From Moheibacter stercoris (lineage in GTDB: Bacteria > Bacteroidota > Bacteroidia > Flavobacteriales > Weeksellaceae), in the NCBI RefSeq assembly GCF_040545805.1, contig NZ_JBEPMO010000001.1, positions 124,001 to 188,000 on the forward strand: a DNA stretch of 64,000 bases, read 5' to 3'. A model generated the notes under the pieces. That model did no database searches and was not told where the DNA came from. It worked only from the letters and a program-made list of their open reading frames with translations. This document shows, in pieces, positions 17,224 to 26,667 of the stretch (its first letter is position 1; each line of letters begins with the position of its first letter). A program made the position numbers and the translations under genes.

Positions 17224-18468
17224 ATGTTGAAATTTAGAAAAATCTTGCTTCGAACCGTTCAGGTTATACTTGCCATTATCCTTTTCGCAATTGGTTTGTT
17301 GTATGTGACGGGAAATAGCTACATCATCAGAGGAGTGAAATTGACCTATTTAAAAGGGCATAATACAGCCAACATTGATGACTACAAAGATTTTGATAAC
17401 AATGTGATTCTGTCTTATAAACCTCAACCTTGGATCGAACATGATTTGTACAATAAAATCGAATTAACCGATACACTTAAAGCAGAATTGGAACGATTTC
17501 AGTCCATCGGATTTTTTGTAGCCAAAGACGGAAAAGCTTTATTGGAGCGTTATTGGGACGATTATTCAGCAGATTCTCATACCAATTCATTTTCCATGTC
17601 GAAATCGGTTATTACGATGTTACTTGGAAAAGCAATCGAACAAGGATATATCAAATCTTTGGATCAACCAATCACCGACTTCCTTCCTGAATTCAAAGAC
17701 GATGAATTCGGGAAAAAATGTACCATCGGTGATTTGTCTGCCATGACTTCTGGATATGATTGGAGAGAAGATTATTATTTACCGCTCAATCCGACTGCTA
17801 AAGCCTATTACGGTAGCAACATTGAAAAACAAATGTTGAGTAGATCCTTCATTCAAGAACCTGGAGGAAATTTCAATTATTTGTCAGGAGACACCCAATT
17901 ATTGGCTATCGTTTTGCAAAGAGCCATTGGCATTTCGGTTTCTCAGTATTTGCAAGAGGAATTTTGGCAACCCATGGGAATGGAAAAAGATGCCTATTGG
18001 TCCAAAGACCGAAAAGATGGAATGGAGAAAGCCTATTGTTGTTTGAATAGCAATGTACGAGATTTTGCCAAACTAGGCCAATTGTTGTTGCAAAAGGGAA
18101 ACTGGAATGGAAAACAAATTCTAGATTCGGCTTTTGTCCAAAAAATGGTCACGCCCAATTATAAAGCTTTTGAAAAAGGGCAACCTGCTCGATATGGATA
18201 TTCCATTTGGACTGATTATGAACACCAACCCAATTTCTATGGTTTGATGGGACATTTGGGACAACGTGTGATTGTGATTCCTTCTGAAAACCTTGTCATC
18301 GTACGATTGGGGCATCAAAAAGACAATCGTCAAATGGGCAAAGGATTTTTGGATAACGACACCTACTATTTTGTAGATGAAGTCATGAAAATGCTCAAAA
18401 CCAACCAACTTCTAAACCAACAACAACATGCTCAAGAAATTACCCGCACAGAAAATTCTATTCCTTGA
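17224..18468 (+). CDS. Serine hydrolase of the beta-lactamase/DD-peptidase family
   Basis: 414 residues from the ATG at 17224 (MLKFRKILLR); a TTG seven codons earlier is less likely. One N-terminal membrane helix (VILAIILFAIGLLYVTG) anchors the protein facing the periplasm. The class C/esterase fold shows the SxxK nucleophile motif (FSMSKSV, S124 and K127), a tyrosine motif (NYLSGDTQ) and a C-terminal HLG triad (GLMGHLGQ). Family members are DD-peptidases, esterases or of unknown substrate. Its end overlaps the start of the exonuclease gene by 41 bp. Confidence 0.88.
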   Translation: MLKFRKILLRTVQVILAIILFAIGLLYVTGNSYIIRGVKLTYLKGHNTANIDDYKDFDNNVILSYKPQPWIEHDLYNKIELTDTLKAELERFQSIGFFVAKDGKALLERYWDDYSADSHTNSFSMSKSVITMLLGKAIEQGYIKSLDQPITDFLPEFKDDEFGKKCTIGDLSAMTSGYDWREDYYLPLNPTAKAYYGSNIEKQMLSRSFIQEPGGNFNYLSGDTQLLAIVLQRAIGISVSQYLQEEFWQPMGMEKDAYWSKDRKDGMEKAYCCLNSNVRDFAKLGQLLLQKGNWNGKQILDSAFVQKMVTPNYKAFEKGQPARYGYSIWTDYEHQPNFYGLMGHLGQRVIVIPSENLVIVRLGHQKDNRQMGKGFLDNDTYYFVDEVMKMLKTNQLLNQQQHAQEITRTENSIP

Positions 18469-19129
18469 TATAGAAACGGTTCCTATGGTTCAAAATTGGA
18501 CAGATTTGCCTCAAGATTGGCAAGAATTATGGGCCAAAAAAATTGAACGACAATTGGGTGAAAATGAAACGCCTGCAGATTTCTATGAAAAACGTGCTGG
18601 AATTTTGGCCGAATTTGGGAAAATCATCTGTATTTCTTGCGGAATCATCCATCAAGAAGACAAAATCAAAATCAAAAGTTTTTATGGCGATGATGAAAAG
18701 TCTCTATTGCAGGATTTCATCGATTTGATTCAAAGCAATTATTTTGATGCGCAGATTTTACTTTGCGCCCACAATGGAAAAGAATTTGACTTTCCTTATT
18801 TGGCAAGACGAATGGTCATCCATCAATTGGAAATCCCAAATGTGTTGAATTTCCAAGGCAAAAAACCATGGGAAATCCCCCATTTGGATACGATGGAATT
18901 ATGGAAATTTGGCGATTACAAACACTATACATCTTTGAATCTTTTGGCAAAAGTTTTAGGAATTCCAACGCCTAAAGATGACATTGATGGTTCACAAGTG
19001 GCGCATGTATATTATGTGGAAAAGGATTTGGAACGCATCAAAAATTACTGCGAGAAAGATGTCCTAACCGTCGCGCAAATATTCCGAAAATTTCGAAATG
19101 AAAATCTTTTGGAACGAATTGAGGCATAA
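18428..19129 (+). CDS. PolB-like 3'-5' exonuclease (DnaQ-fold)
   Basis: 233 residues, cytoplasmic. It shows the ExoI motif LFLDIETVP (D14, E16), an ExoII-like region CAHNGKEFDFPYLARRM and an ExoIII YCEKDVLTV (YxxxD), i.e. all acidic residues of a DEDDy exonuclease. It matches the predicted PolB-associated 3'-5' exonuclease family of bacteria. It overlaps the preceding serine hydrolase gene by 41 bp in another frame and is followed by a bidirectional terminator. Biological substrate unknown; proofreading or RNA processing are both possible. Confidence 0.88.
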   Translation: MLKKLPAQKILFLDIETVPMVQNWTDLPQDWQELWAKKIERQLGENETPADFYEKRAGILAEFGKIICISCGIIHQEDKIKIKSFYGDDEKSLLQDFIDLIQSNYFDAQILLCAHNGKEFDFPYLARRMVIHQLEIPNVLNFQGKKPWEIPHLDTMELWKFGDYKHYTSLNLLAKVLGIPTPKDDIDGSQVAHVYYVEKDLERIKNYCEKDVLTVAQIFRKFRNENLLERIEA

Positions 19130-19130
19130 A

Positions 19131-19154
19131 AAAACCCTCGCTAAACAAGGGTTT
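19131..19154. terminator. Bidirectional terminator between convergent genes
   Basis: AAACCCT/AGGGTTT stem between the exonuclease and the CNNM gene. Confidence 0.6.
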
Positions 19155-19160
19155 CATATC

Positions 19161-20570
19161 TTAAGATTCTGTTTCTTCGTTTTCGTCTTCTACTAAATGA
19201 GTCAATTTCAACTCGGCTCTTTCAACAGAATTTCGGTACATCTTGATAATTCGAACTTGATAATCAGGCAAGTCCAAAATGTCTCCTGCTTTCAATTCTC
19301 GTTCAGGGAAAGTCTCCGCCAATAAACCAGAAAGGGTATCATAGTGTTCGCTTTCTTCAAATCGATACGGCAAATAACGATTCAAATCAGACAAATTATG
19401 ATGCGCATTAACCGAATACATACCATCACCCAAATTGATCACAATCGGATCTTCATTGTCGTATTCGTCTTGGATTTCACCTACCAATTCCTCCAAAATA
19501 TCTTCCATACTCACAATCCCTGTCAATTCCCCAATTTCATTGGTTACAACAGCCATTTGAATGTGTTTTTTCTGGAATTGTTTCAATAAGTTCTTGATTT
19601 TTGAACTTTCTGCAATGAACAAAGGTTTGCGTAAAATCTTCTCGAAATTTGTTTCGTCTGGCTGATCAATCATCAATTTCATCAAATCTTTGGTATACAA
19701 AATACCTTTGATGTTATCCAAGGATTCTTCAAAAACCGGATATCTTGAATAGCCTTCATTAACTGCGTATTCAATTGCTTCGCGCACGGATGTTGTGATG
19801 TCAATAGCCGAAACATTTTTACGTAAAGTTTGAATATTGCTGACACGACGATCATCAAATTCAAATACATTTTGAATCAAATCGCGTTCTGTTTCTTCAA
19901 TTGCTCCACCCTCTTGGCTTTCCATGATGATCATTTTCAATTCCTCTTCCGAGTGAATTTCCGATCCATGAATTGGTCGAATTCCTAACATTCTCAAAAT
20001 GAAGTTAGCCAAACCATTCATCATCCAAATAATCGGTCTAAAAACGATATAAAAAACTCTCAAAGGCCAAGCGACAGAGAAAGTAGTTTTCGCTGGAAAC
20101 TGAATCGCCAAGGATTTAGGCGCCAATTCACCAAAAACGATGTGCAAAACTGTAATAACGGCAAATGCACCCCAAATAGCGGTATTGGAAGCAATTGTTT
20201 CCCATTGCGGGCCAACCAATCCGAAATTGTCAAAAATGTTGATAATCACAGGTGAAATTGCACTTTCTCCCACGAAACCAAGTCCTAAGGAAGCTAAGGT
20301 AATACCCAACTGAGTAGCTGCTAAATAAGCGTCCAAGTTATTGACAATCGTCTTGGACATTTTCGCAATAGCTGGACTTAAGTCTGTACGAACATCAATT
20401 TGTGAACCACGAACTTTGACAATAGCAAATTCTGCGGCTACAAAGAAACCGTTCAAAAAGACTAAGAAAATGGTGAGAATTAATTTCCAAATGGAAATGT
20501 CATGAGAAACTTCGCCGCTACCTGGAACTCCGGCGGCAATAATAATCGAAAGAAAGGGGTCTCCGTCCAT
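19161..20570 (-). CDS. CNNM/HlyC-type membrane protein with CBS pair
   Basis: 469 residues. Four N-terminal membrane helices form the DUF21/CNNM domain (LILTIFLVFLNGFFVAAEFA; LAATQLGITLASLGLGFVGE; WGAFAVITVLHIVFGELAPK). A CBS pair (about 225-345, VREAIEYAVNEGYSRYPVFE) and a CorC_HlyC domain (about 360-450) follow. Members are usually linked to Mg2+/Co2+ transport or efflux, though annotated as hemolysin-like. GldE is a related gliding protein, but nothing here (no gldD or ssb next door) supports that name. Confidence 0.9.
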   Translation of the reverse strand: MDGDPFLSIIIAAGVPGSGEVSHDISIWKLILTIFLVFLNGFFVAAEFAIVKVRGSQIDVRTDLSPAIAKMSKTIVNNLDAYLAATQLGITLASLGLGFVGESAISPVIINIFDNFGLVGPQWETIASNTAIWGAFAVITVLHIVFGELAPKSLAIQFPAKTTFSVAWPLRVFYIVFRPIIWMMNGLANFILRMLGIRPIHGSEIHSEEELKMIIMESQEGGAIEETERDLIQNVFEFDDRRVSNIQTLRKNVSAIDITTSVREAIEYAVNEGYSRYPVFEESLDNIKGILYTKDLMKLMIDQPDETNFEKILRKPLFIAESSKIKNLLKQFQKKHIQMAVVTNEIGELTGIVSMEDILEELVGEIQDEYDNEDPIVINLGDGMYSVNAHHNLSDLNRYLPYRFEESEHYDTLSGLLAETFPERELKAGDILDLPDYQVRIIKMYRNSVERAELKLTHLVEDENEETES

Positions 20571-20756
20571 ATTAAAAATTTTTAAGGTAGATTTCGTTTC
20601 TGTTTTTTTGAAACCTGTAAAATGATTTTACTAATAATCAATACGTTGAAATTATTGACTAAAAACCTTTCACGCAAAAATAGAATAATTTCCAATAAAT
20701 ACAAATAAGGATTTTTTCGTTTAATTTGTGTTTTATTAATACATAGCGTTTTTGAG

Positions 20757-22448
20757 TTGAGTTTAGATGTAGTCGATATACAAAATTTGTCCTTAGGTTT
20801 TGGTGAAAATACCATTCTTACCAATGTTTCATTTTCCATTCCGAAAGGAAAAATCATAGGGGTTGTAGGCGAATCGGGTTCTGGAAAATCCATTACTTCT
20901 CTCGCCATCATGGGACTTTTGCCCAAAACCGCAAAAATTTCGTCTGAAAGCAAAATTTTATTTGAATCTTCAAAAGGCAATTTTGACCTTTTGAAGTTAA
21001 CCGATGAAGGAAAAAGAAGCTTTAGAGGAAAGGAAATCGGGATGATTTTTCAAGAACCGATGACTTCCCTAAATCCCAGTTTACGATGTGGTGAACAAGT
21101 AGAAGAATCCATACGACTTCATTTAAAATTATCGAAAGAAAACGCGAAGAAAAGAGTCATCGAACTCTTTGAAAAAGTGTTGCTTCCCAATCCAGAAAGA
21201 ATATACAAAGCTTATCCGCATGAACTTTCTGGTGGACAACGCCAAAGAGTCATGATTGCCATGGCGATTTGTTGCGAACCCAAATTACTCATTGCCGACG
21301 AACCCACAACGGCGCTTGATGTAACCGTACAGAGAACAATTTTGGAATTGATCAAAAAGCTGCAAAAAGAAAGTGATTTATCCTGCTTATTTATTTCCCA
21401 TGATTTGGGCGTGATTGCGGAATTATGCGACGAAGTTGTGGTGATGTACAAAGGAAAGGTGGTGGAAAAAGGAAGTGTTGAGGAAATTTTCCAAAATCCG
21501 AAAGAAAATTATACCAAAGGATTGATTGCGTGTCGACCGAGATTGGATGTTCGATACAAAGAATTGCCAACCATTTCCGATTATTTGAAAGACGAAAATT
21601 ACCAATCAGAAGTTTATACAACGGAAGAAAGAAATTCATTTCATCAAAACTTATATGCCCAAACGCCTATTTTGGAAGTGAAAAACCTTTCGAAATATTT
21701 TTACGCGAAACCAAGTGTTTTCAAAAAGTCAGAAATTTCTGTCAAAGCGGTTGATGACATAAGTTTTAAAGTATATCCAGGTGAAACCTTAGGTTTGGTG
21801 GGTGAATCTGGAAGTGGAAAAACAACTTTAAGTAGAAGTGTTTTGTTGCTAGAACGACCATCTGCAGGCGAAATTTTCTATCAAGGAAAAGACATTGTAC
21901 AACTATCCAAAGAGGAAGTTCGAAAACTTAGAAAAGACATTCAAATTATTTTTCAAGATCCGTATTCGTCCTTGAGTCCCAAAATGAACATCGGAGAAAT
22001 TCTAAGTTCACCCATGAAAGTTCATCAAATTGGACGAAATCAGAATGAACGATTGGCAATCGCAGGAAATCTATTGGAGAAAGTAGGATTGAGCGCAAAT
22101 GATCTGAAGAAATATCCGCACGAATTCTCGGGAGGACAACGTCAACGAATTGGGATTGCAAGAGCATTGGGTCTACAGCCTAAATTCATCATTTGTGACG
22201 AAAGCGTTTCCGCTTTGGACGTTTCGGTTCAAGCGCAAGTATTGAATTTGTTGAATGATTTGAAAGAGGAATTTGGATTGACTTATATTTTCATTTCGCA
22301 TGATTTGGCGGTTGTAAAATACATGAGCGACCAATTGTTGGTGATGCAACATGGCGAACAGAAAGAATTGGGCGATGCAGACGAAATCTATGCCAACCCA
22401 ACAACTCAATACACCAAAGATTTGATTGAAGCGATTCCGAAATTGTGA
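20757..22448 (+). CDS. Fused oligopeptide-type ABC transporter ATPase (DppD-DppF fusion)
   Basis: 563 residues with two complete ABC ATPase domains: Walker A GESGSGKS (38-45) and GESGSGKT (about 347-354), signatures LSGGQRQR and FSGGQRQR, Walker B LLIADEP and FIICDES, and an oligopeptide-type extension after the first domain (NPKENYTKGLIACRPRLD). It energises import of peptides or nickel with permease and binding-protein partners, none of which is encoded nearby. The frame opens with TTG at 20757 (MSLDVVDIQN), and no in-frame ATG fits the family start. Confidence 0.9.
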   Translation: MSLDVVDIQNLSLGFGENTILTNVSFSIPKGKIIGVVGESGSGKSITSLAIMGLLPKTAKISSESKILFESSKGNFDLLKLTDEGKRSFRGKEIGMIFQEPMTSLNPSLRCGEQVEESIRLHLKLSKENAKKRVIELFEKVLLPNPERIYKAYPHELSGGQRQRVMIAMAICCEPKLLIADEPTTALDVTVQRTILELIKKLQKESDLSCLFISHDLGVIAELCDEVVVMYKGKVVEKGSVEEIFQNPKENYTKGLIACRPRLDVRYKELPTISDYLKDENYQSEVYTTEERNSFHQNLYAQTPILEVKNLSKYFYAKPSVFKKSEISVKAVDDISFKVYPGETLGLVGESGSGKTTLSRSVLLLERPSAGEIFYQGKDIVQLSKEEVRKLRKDIQIIFQDPYSSLSPKMNIGEILSSPMKVHQIGRNQNERLAIAGNLLEKVGLSANDLKKYPHEFSGGQRQRIGIARALGLQPKFIICDESVSALDVSVQAQVLNLLNDLKEEFGLTYIFISHDLAVVKYMSDQLLVMQHGEQKELGDADEIYANPTTQYTKDLIEAIPKL

Positions 22449-22505
22449 TTTTGATTTCTGATTGTAGATTTTAAGAGCAATCTATTTTCTATTTTCCAAA
22501 AATTC

Positions 22506-22513
22506 TACCTTTG
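22506..22513 (+). promoter_or_regulatory. -7 box TACCTTTG, 4 nt before the nadD ATG
   Basis: Exact TAnnTTTG. The expected transcription start coincides with the A of the ATG, predicting a leaderless mRNA. Confidence 0.55.
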
Positions 22514-22517
22514 TCTT

Positions 22518-23090
22518 ATGAAAGTCGGATTATATTTTGGATCGTTCAACCCCATTCACATTGGGCATTTGATTATTGCCAATCATTTGCAACAATTTTC
22601 TGATTTGGATCAGGTTTGGTTTGTAGTTTCACCTCAAAATCCTTTCAAAGAAAAATCGAGTTTGGCCAATGATTACGATCGTTTGCATCTGGTGAATTTA
22701 GCAATTGAGGATTATCCGCATCTCAAAGCATCCAATGTAGAATTCAATTTACCCAAACCTTCTTATACCATTGACACTTTGGTCGTTTTGGAGGAGAAAT
22801 ATCCGGAACATGAATTTTCTTTAATTATGGGAATGGATAATTTGACCAATTTTCATAAATGGAAAAACCATGAACAAATCTTAAAAAACTATTCCATTTA
22901 TGTGTATCCGCGAATTGGATCGGAACCAGGAAATTGGGCCGACCATCCGAAGTTTCATTTTGTGGATGCTCCCATTATGGAAATTTCCTCCACATTCATT
23001 CGCCAATCCATCAAGGAAAATAAAGTCATCAAACCTTTGTTAGAAGAAAAAGTTTGGAATTACCTAGACGGAAGTTCTTTGTACAGATAG
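22518..23090 (+). CDS. nadD: Nicotinate-nucleotide adenylyltransferase
   Basis: 190 residues. It adenylates nicotinate mononucleotide to deamido-NAD in NAD synthesis. The N-terminal nucleotidyltransferase motif GLYFGSFNPIHIGHLIIANH, the SLIMGMDNLTNFHKWKNHEQ block and the closing ISSTFIRQSI motif identify NadD. Cytoplasmic, full length. It is separated from the ABC ATPase by 69 bp with its own -7 box immediately before the ATG. Confidence 0.95.
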   Translation: MKVGLYFGSFNPIHIGHLIIANHLQQFSDLDQVWFVVSPQNPFKEKSSLANDYDRLHLVNLAIEDYPHLKASNVEFNLPKPSYTIDTLVVLEEKYPEHEFSLIMGMDNLTNFHKWKNHEQILKNYSIYVYPRIGSEPGNWADHPKFHFVDAPIMEISSTFIRQSIKENKVIKPLLEEKVWNYLDGSSLYR

Positions 23091-23173
23091 ATAACCAAAT
23101 GAATTTCAACTCAATTGAATTTTGAGTAAATTTTTTATTGTAAATTAGTTGTCAACTACAACATCAACACTTT

Positions 23174-24787
23174 ATGAAAAAAAATCTACTCCTAGGAATT
23201 CTTTTAATTTCTACTTTGGGACTTGCACAATGGACAACGGATTATGATGTCAATACTTTGGTTGCAGACGCAACGACTGGAGATATACAATCCATCGGAA
23301 CCCACGACGGTAAAACCTATGTTGTATTTTGGGATGAATCTGCCGGATACAAATTAAGAGCTCAATTATTGGATGCAGATGGTGTTCAACAATGGGGATC
23401 AAATGGAATCTTGGTCAATGCGATTGCTGACAATAGCACTTGGACTGCAACACGATCTTTAACAGTTGATGAGGAAGGAAATCTGATTGTTGGCTTTACT
23501 GCAACGGGTGATGGTAATGGATATGTCAACAAAATTTCTCCAACAGGTGAACAATTATTTGGAGAAAATGGAATCGCCTTACCCGATGCTTGGGATTTAA
23601 AAGTTTCTGCCAATTTCATTGGGGGAGCAACAGTAGGATGGACAGAAAATGGAGTTGGTAAATTAACTGTTTTTGACTCAGATGGAAGTTCAGCTTTTCC
23701 TGAACCCATTACGTTGAATTCCCCAAACTCAAGCAGACCCTTTACCGGAATAGGTGAAATTGCCAATTTAAGCGATGGAAATTTTGTCGTAGTGTTTCAC
23801 ACCAAACCAACAGGTTGGAGCATCGAATCAATCCCTTATGCACAAAAATATTCCATGGATGGCGTTGCTATGTGGGAGGAACCCATTCAAGTTTCTACCC
23901 AAACTTTAGCGAGCAATAGAAAATATCCGATTCACGCCGAAAATGATATTACCTACTTTGGATATTATGGATCTACCGGTTGGAGATTTGACTCCTTCAT
24001 CCAACGAATCAATGCTGGCGGAACCTTACCTTGGGGAGCCGATGGAGCAGATTTCAGCACCAACGAAGCTTACTTGGAAATGGAAACTAGTTTCGTGATG
24101 AATGAAAACACTGATGAAATTTGGGTTGCTTCTAATTTGTGCAATTCCAATCAATCTCAATATGGAATCTATGTTCAAAAATTCAACAAAGAAACAGGCG
24201 AAAGAATACTAGGTGACGATGCTTTGGAGATATTTCCAGTAGATACTGAAAATAGCGTTCATGTTGGGAGTATCCAATTGGCAGAAGACAAACCCATTTT
24301 CTTGTTTTCAAATGACATCAGCAATGGGGTTAATCCAATTCAATTAGGCGTTGTGACCTTAAATACTGATGGCACTCCGGCCAATGATGATTTGTTTCAA
24401 ATGATTGCAACTTCAGAAGGCAACAAAGGACGGTTTGATTTTACGACCAATGCGGATGGACAAAGTGTAGCAATTTGGACCGAAATCAGAAATGGAACAT
24501 CCAAAGCCTATGCACAGAACATTGAAATAGAAATTGATATCGTGGGCACAGAAGATCTTCAAACGACCAAAATGCGCATTTATCCGAATCCAGTTCAAGA
24601 TGTTTTGACAATCGATTCGAAAGCGACTATTCAAAAAATTGAAGTGTATGATGTAAGTGGAAGATTGGTTTCGACTAAAACAAATTCCAAATTCATTCAA
24701 CTAAATCATTTGCCAAAAGGAAATTACATTGTCAAAACAACCACAAACAAAGGTGAGGTTCAAGCACGAAAATTCATAAAGAACTGA
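23174..24787 (+). CDS. Type IX-secreted protein (beta-propeller-like) with C-terminal sorting domain
   Basis: 537 residues. Signal peptide (KNLLLGILLISTLGLAQ), then ~440 residues of repeated beta-type sequence (AQLLDADGVQQWGSNGI, KISPTGEQLFGENGI, AQKYSMDGVAMWEE), which suggest propeller blades. The last ~70 residues (MRIYPNPVQDVLTIDS; IEVYDVSGRLVSTKT; LPKGNYIVKTTT) are a type A type IX secretion sorting domain, so the product is exported to the cell surface or medium. Its 3' end, stop and terminator are nearly the same as those of 25238-26608. Substrate or ligand unknown. Confidence 0.88.
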   Translation: MKKNLLLGILLISTLGLAQWTTDYDVNTLVADATTGDIQSIGTHDGKTYVVFWDESAGYKLRAQLLDADGVQQWGSNGILVNAIADNSTWTATRSLTVDEEGNLIVGFTATGDGNGYVNKISPTGEQLFGENGIALPDAWDLKVSANFIGGATVGWTENGVGKLTVFDSDGSSAFPEPITLNSPNSSRPFTGIGEIANLSDGNFVVVFHTKPTGWSIESIPYAQKYSMDGVAMWEEPIQVSTQTLASNRKYPIHAENDITYFGYYGSTGWRFDSFIQRINAGGTLPWGADGADFSTNEAYLEMETSFVMNENTDEIWVASNLCNSNQSQYGIYVQKFNKETGERILGDDALEIFPVDTENSVHVGSIQLAEDKPIFLFSNDISNGVNPIQLGVVTLNTDGTPANDDLFQMIATSEGNKGRFDFTTNADGQSVAIWTEIRNGTSKAYAQNIEIEIDIVGTEDLQTTKMRIYPNPVQDVLTIDSKATIQKIEVYDVSGRLVSTKTNSKFIQLNHLPKGNYIVKTTTNKGEVQARKFIKN

Positions 24788-24807
24788 TTATATATAGTTT
24801 AGTGAGG

Positions 24808-24845
24808 AAAAAGCCGGAAATTATGGGGAATTCCGGCTTTTTTTA
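24808..24845 (+). terminator. Terminator of the secreted protein gene
   Basis: AAAGCCGGAA/TTCCGGCTTT stem plus T-run. A related hairpin follows the neighbouring paralogous 3' end. Confidence 0.9.
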
Positions 24846-25237
24846 TTTAAATCCAATATACATTTTCGAATATAATTTACTCTTGGTTATATTCAATTAT
24901 TAAATTTTGTAGGAAACTTTCTATTCAAATGATTCTCAATACAAAACCATAGACTTTAAACTACCAATTTTCAAATGGGATGCACCAAATCAATCCTATC
25001 TGTTGATATTGCTCTGAATTCTTAAAATAGATTAATTGGCTTCATATCGTTAGTCTTTTTGAATGATTGTTCTATCTATTGATTCTCCATTTATAAAGGT
25101 TTGAATGCACATAGTTCCATTTCTATTACTTCTGTTTACTCAAACTTTTAAGGTGTTCACTCAATTTGTAGTGAATTAAAAAATGCACATAAGTTATCCA
25201 AGTACTTTTATCCCAGAATTTAAAAAAAATTAAACTT
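24846..25237. other. Intergenic region without recognised elements
   Basis: About 390 bp of AT-rich sequence. No ORF, RNA gene or clear promoter is visible apart from short AT-rich stretches close to 25238. Confidence 0.4.
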
Positions 25238-26608
25238 ATGAAAAAGCATTTACTATTTTTAATAGTTGTCTTTTTAAAGACTGTATGTCTCTCGGCACAA
25301 TCAGCTTTTATTACAGAATGGGATTTGTCTATCCCTTCTTCAACAACCAATAGCATTAATTTCTATATAGATGCAGTTGGAGATGTGGGATACGGTTGGA
25401 TATCTGAGGATAATCAAAATTCTGGAGGTGGTACAATTAGCGCTGGCACAGCAGTACAAGTTATTATAGATAATCTACCAGAAGGTAAGAAAATTAGATT
25501 AGGATTAACAGCAGAAAATTTAAGACGTTTTAGATTTGGAAATGGTTGGGGAGCTGCAAACCCTGATTCAGAAAGATTAGTTGACATTAGACTATGGGGT
25601 GATGTTAAATGGTCAAGTATGTCACATGCCTTCAAAGGTTGCAAGAATCTTACGATTTCAGCATTAGATAAACCAGATTTATCAAATGTTACGGATATGA
25701 GTTATATGTTTCTTTTTGCTGATAATTTTAACGCTGATATCAGTGATTGGGATGTATCCAATGTCACCGATATGAAGTTTATGTTTTATTATAACAAAAT
25801 TTTCAATCAAGATATTAGCGGTTGGGATGTATCCAATGTCACCGATATGAGTGAGATGTTTCATACCGCGTTATTATTTAACCAAGACTTAAGCGGTTGG
25901 GATGTGTCCAAGGTCACCAATATGTATAATATGTTTAAGAATGCTGAATCTTTCAACCAAGATCTTGGAAATTGGGATGTGTCCAACGTCACCAATATGA
26001 GTGGTATGTTTTGGAGTGCCAAAAGTTTTGAAGCTGACATCAGTGATTGGGATGTGTCAAATGTTACCGACATGAGAGATATTTTAACTTCAGCCTATTC
26101 ATTTAATCATGCTTTAGGTAGTTGGAATCTTAATGCAGAAGTACAATTAATGCATATGTTGAGTTACAGTGGCATGGATTGTATAAATTATTCTCAAACA
26201 TTGATAGATTGGTCCAATAAATCAACTATTCCATCAGGAAGAAGTCTTGGTTCAACAAATTTAACCTATGGGCCAGATGCTGTAAATCCTAGAAATAAAT
26301 TAATCTCACAAAAAGGATGGACAATAACTGGAGATGTATTTAGCACTACAGAATGCAATCAAATGTCGGTATCAGATGTAGAAAAAGAAAAGACTCGTAT
26401 TTATCCAAATCCAGTTCAAGATGTTTTGTTCATCGATTCGAAATCGACTATTCAAAAAATTGAAGTGTATGATGTAAGTGGAAGATTGGTTTCGACTAAA
26501 ACAAATTCCAAATCTATCCAAGTGAACCAGTTACCAAAAGGAAATTATATTGTCAAAACAACCACAGACAAAGGGGAAGTTTACACACAAAAAATAATAA
26601 AAAACTGA
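25238..26608 (+). CDS. DUF285/BspA-like repeat surface protein with type IX sorting domain
   Basis: 456 residues. Signal peptide (MKKHLLFLIVVFLKTVCLSAQ), an N-terminal beta region, then about six repeats of ~33 residues with the core DISDWDVSNVTDMKFMF, the DUF285 (26-residue surface repeat, BspA-like) pattern. The last ~70 residues (TRIYPNPVQDVLFIDS to GEVYTQKIIKN) are a type A type IX sorting domain almost identical to that of 23174-24787. Such repeats occur in surface proteins that bind host or environmental partners; the ligand here is unknown. The repeat number may vary between strains. Confidence 0.9.
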   Translation: MKKHLLFLIVVFLKTVCLSAQSAFITEWDLSIPSSTTNSINFYIDAVGDVGYGWISEDNQNSGGGTISAGTAVQVIIDNLPEGKKIRLGLTAENLRRFRFGNGWGAANPDSERLVDIRLWGDVKWSSMSHAFKGCKNLTISALDKPDLSNVTDMSYMFLFADNFNADISDWDVSNVTDMKFMFYYNKIFNQDISGWDVSNVTDMSEMFHTALLFNQDLSGWDVSKVTNMYNMFKNAESFNQDLGNWDVSNVTNMSGMFWSAKSFEADISDWDVSNVTDMRDILTSAYSFNHALGSWNLNAEVQLMHMLSYSGMDCINYSQTLIDWSNKSTIPSGRSLGSTNLTYGPDAVNPRNKLISQKGWTITGDVFSTTECNQMSVSDVEKEKTRIYPNPVQDVLFIDSKSTIQKIEVYDVSGRLVSTKTNSKSIQVNQLPKGNYIVKTTTDKGEVYTQKIIKN

Positions 26609-26631
26609 TTATATATAGTTTAGTGAGAGTA

Positions 26632-26667
26632 AAAGTCGGGGCTTTAAAAAGATTCCGGCTTTTTTTA
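26632..26667 (+). terminator. Terminator of the DUF285 protein gene
   Basis: AAAGTCGG/CCGGCTTT stem (one G-U) followed by T-run; a diverged copy of the terminator at 24808. Confidence 0.75.

Noticed and set aside
19161..20570. Naming the CNNM/CBS gene gldE
   Set aside because: GldE belongs to the same superfamily, but the usual neighbours are absent and the sequence fits the general HlyC/CNNM group equally well.
20582..20980. Minus-strand ORF of 132 codons at the start of the ABC ATPase gene
   Set aside because: It is antisense to the Walker A region and its sequence has no family look.
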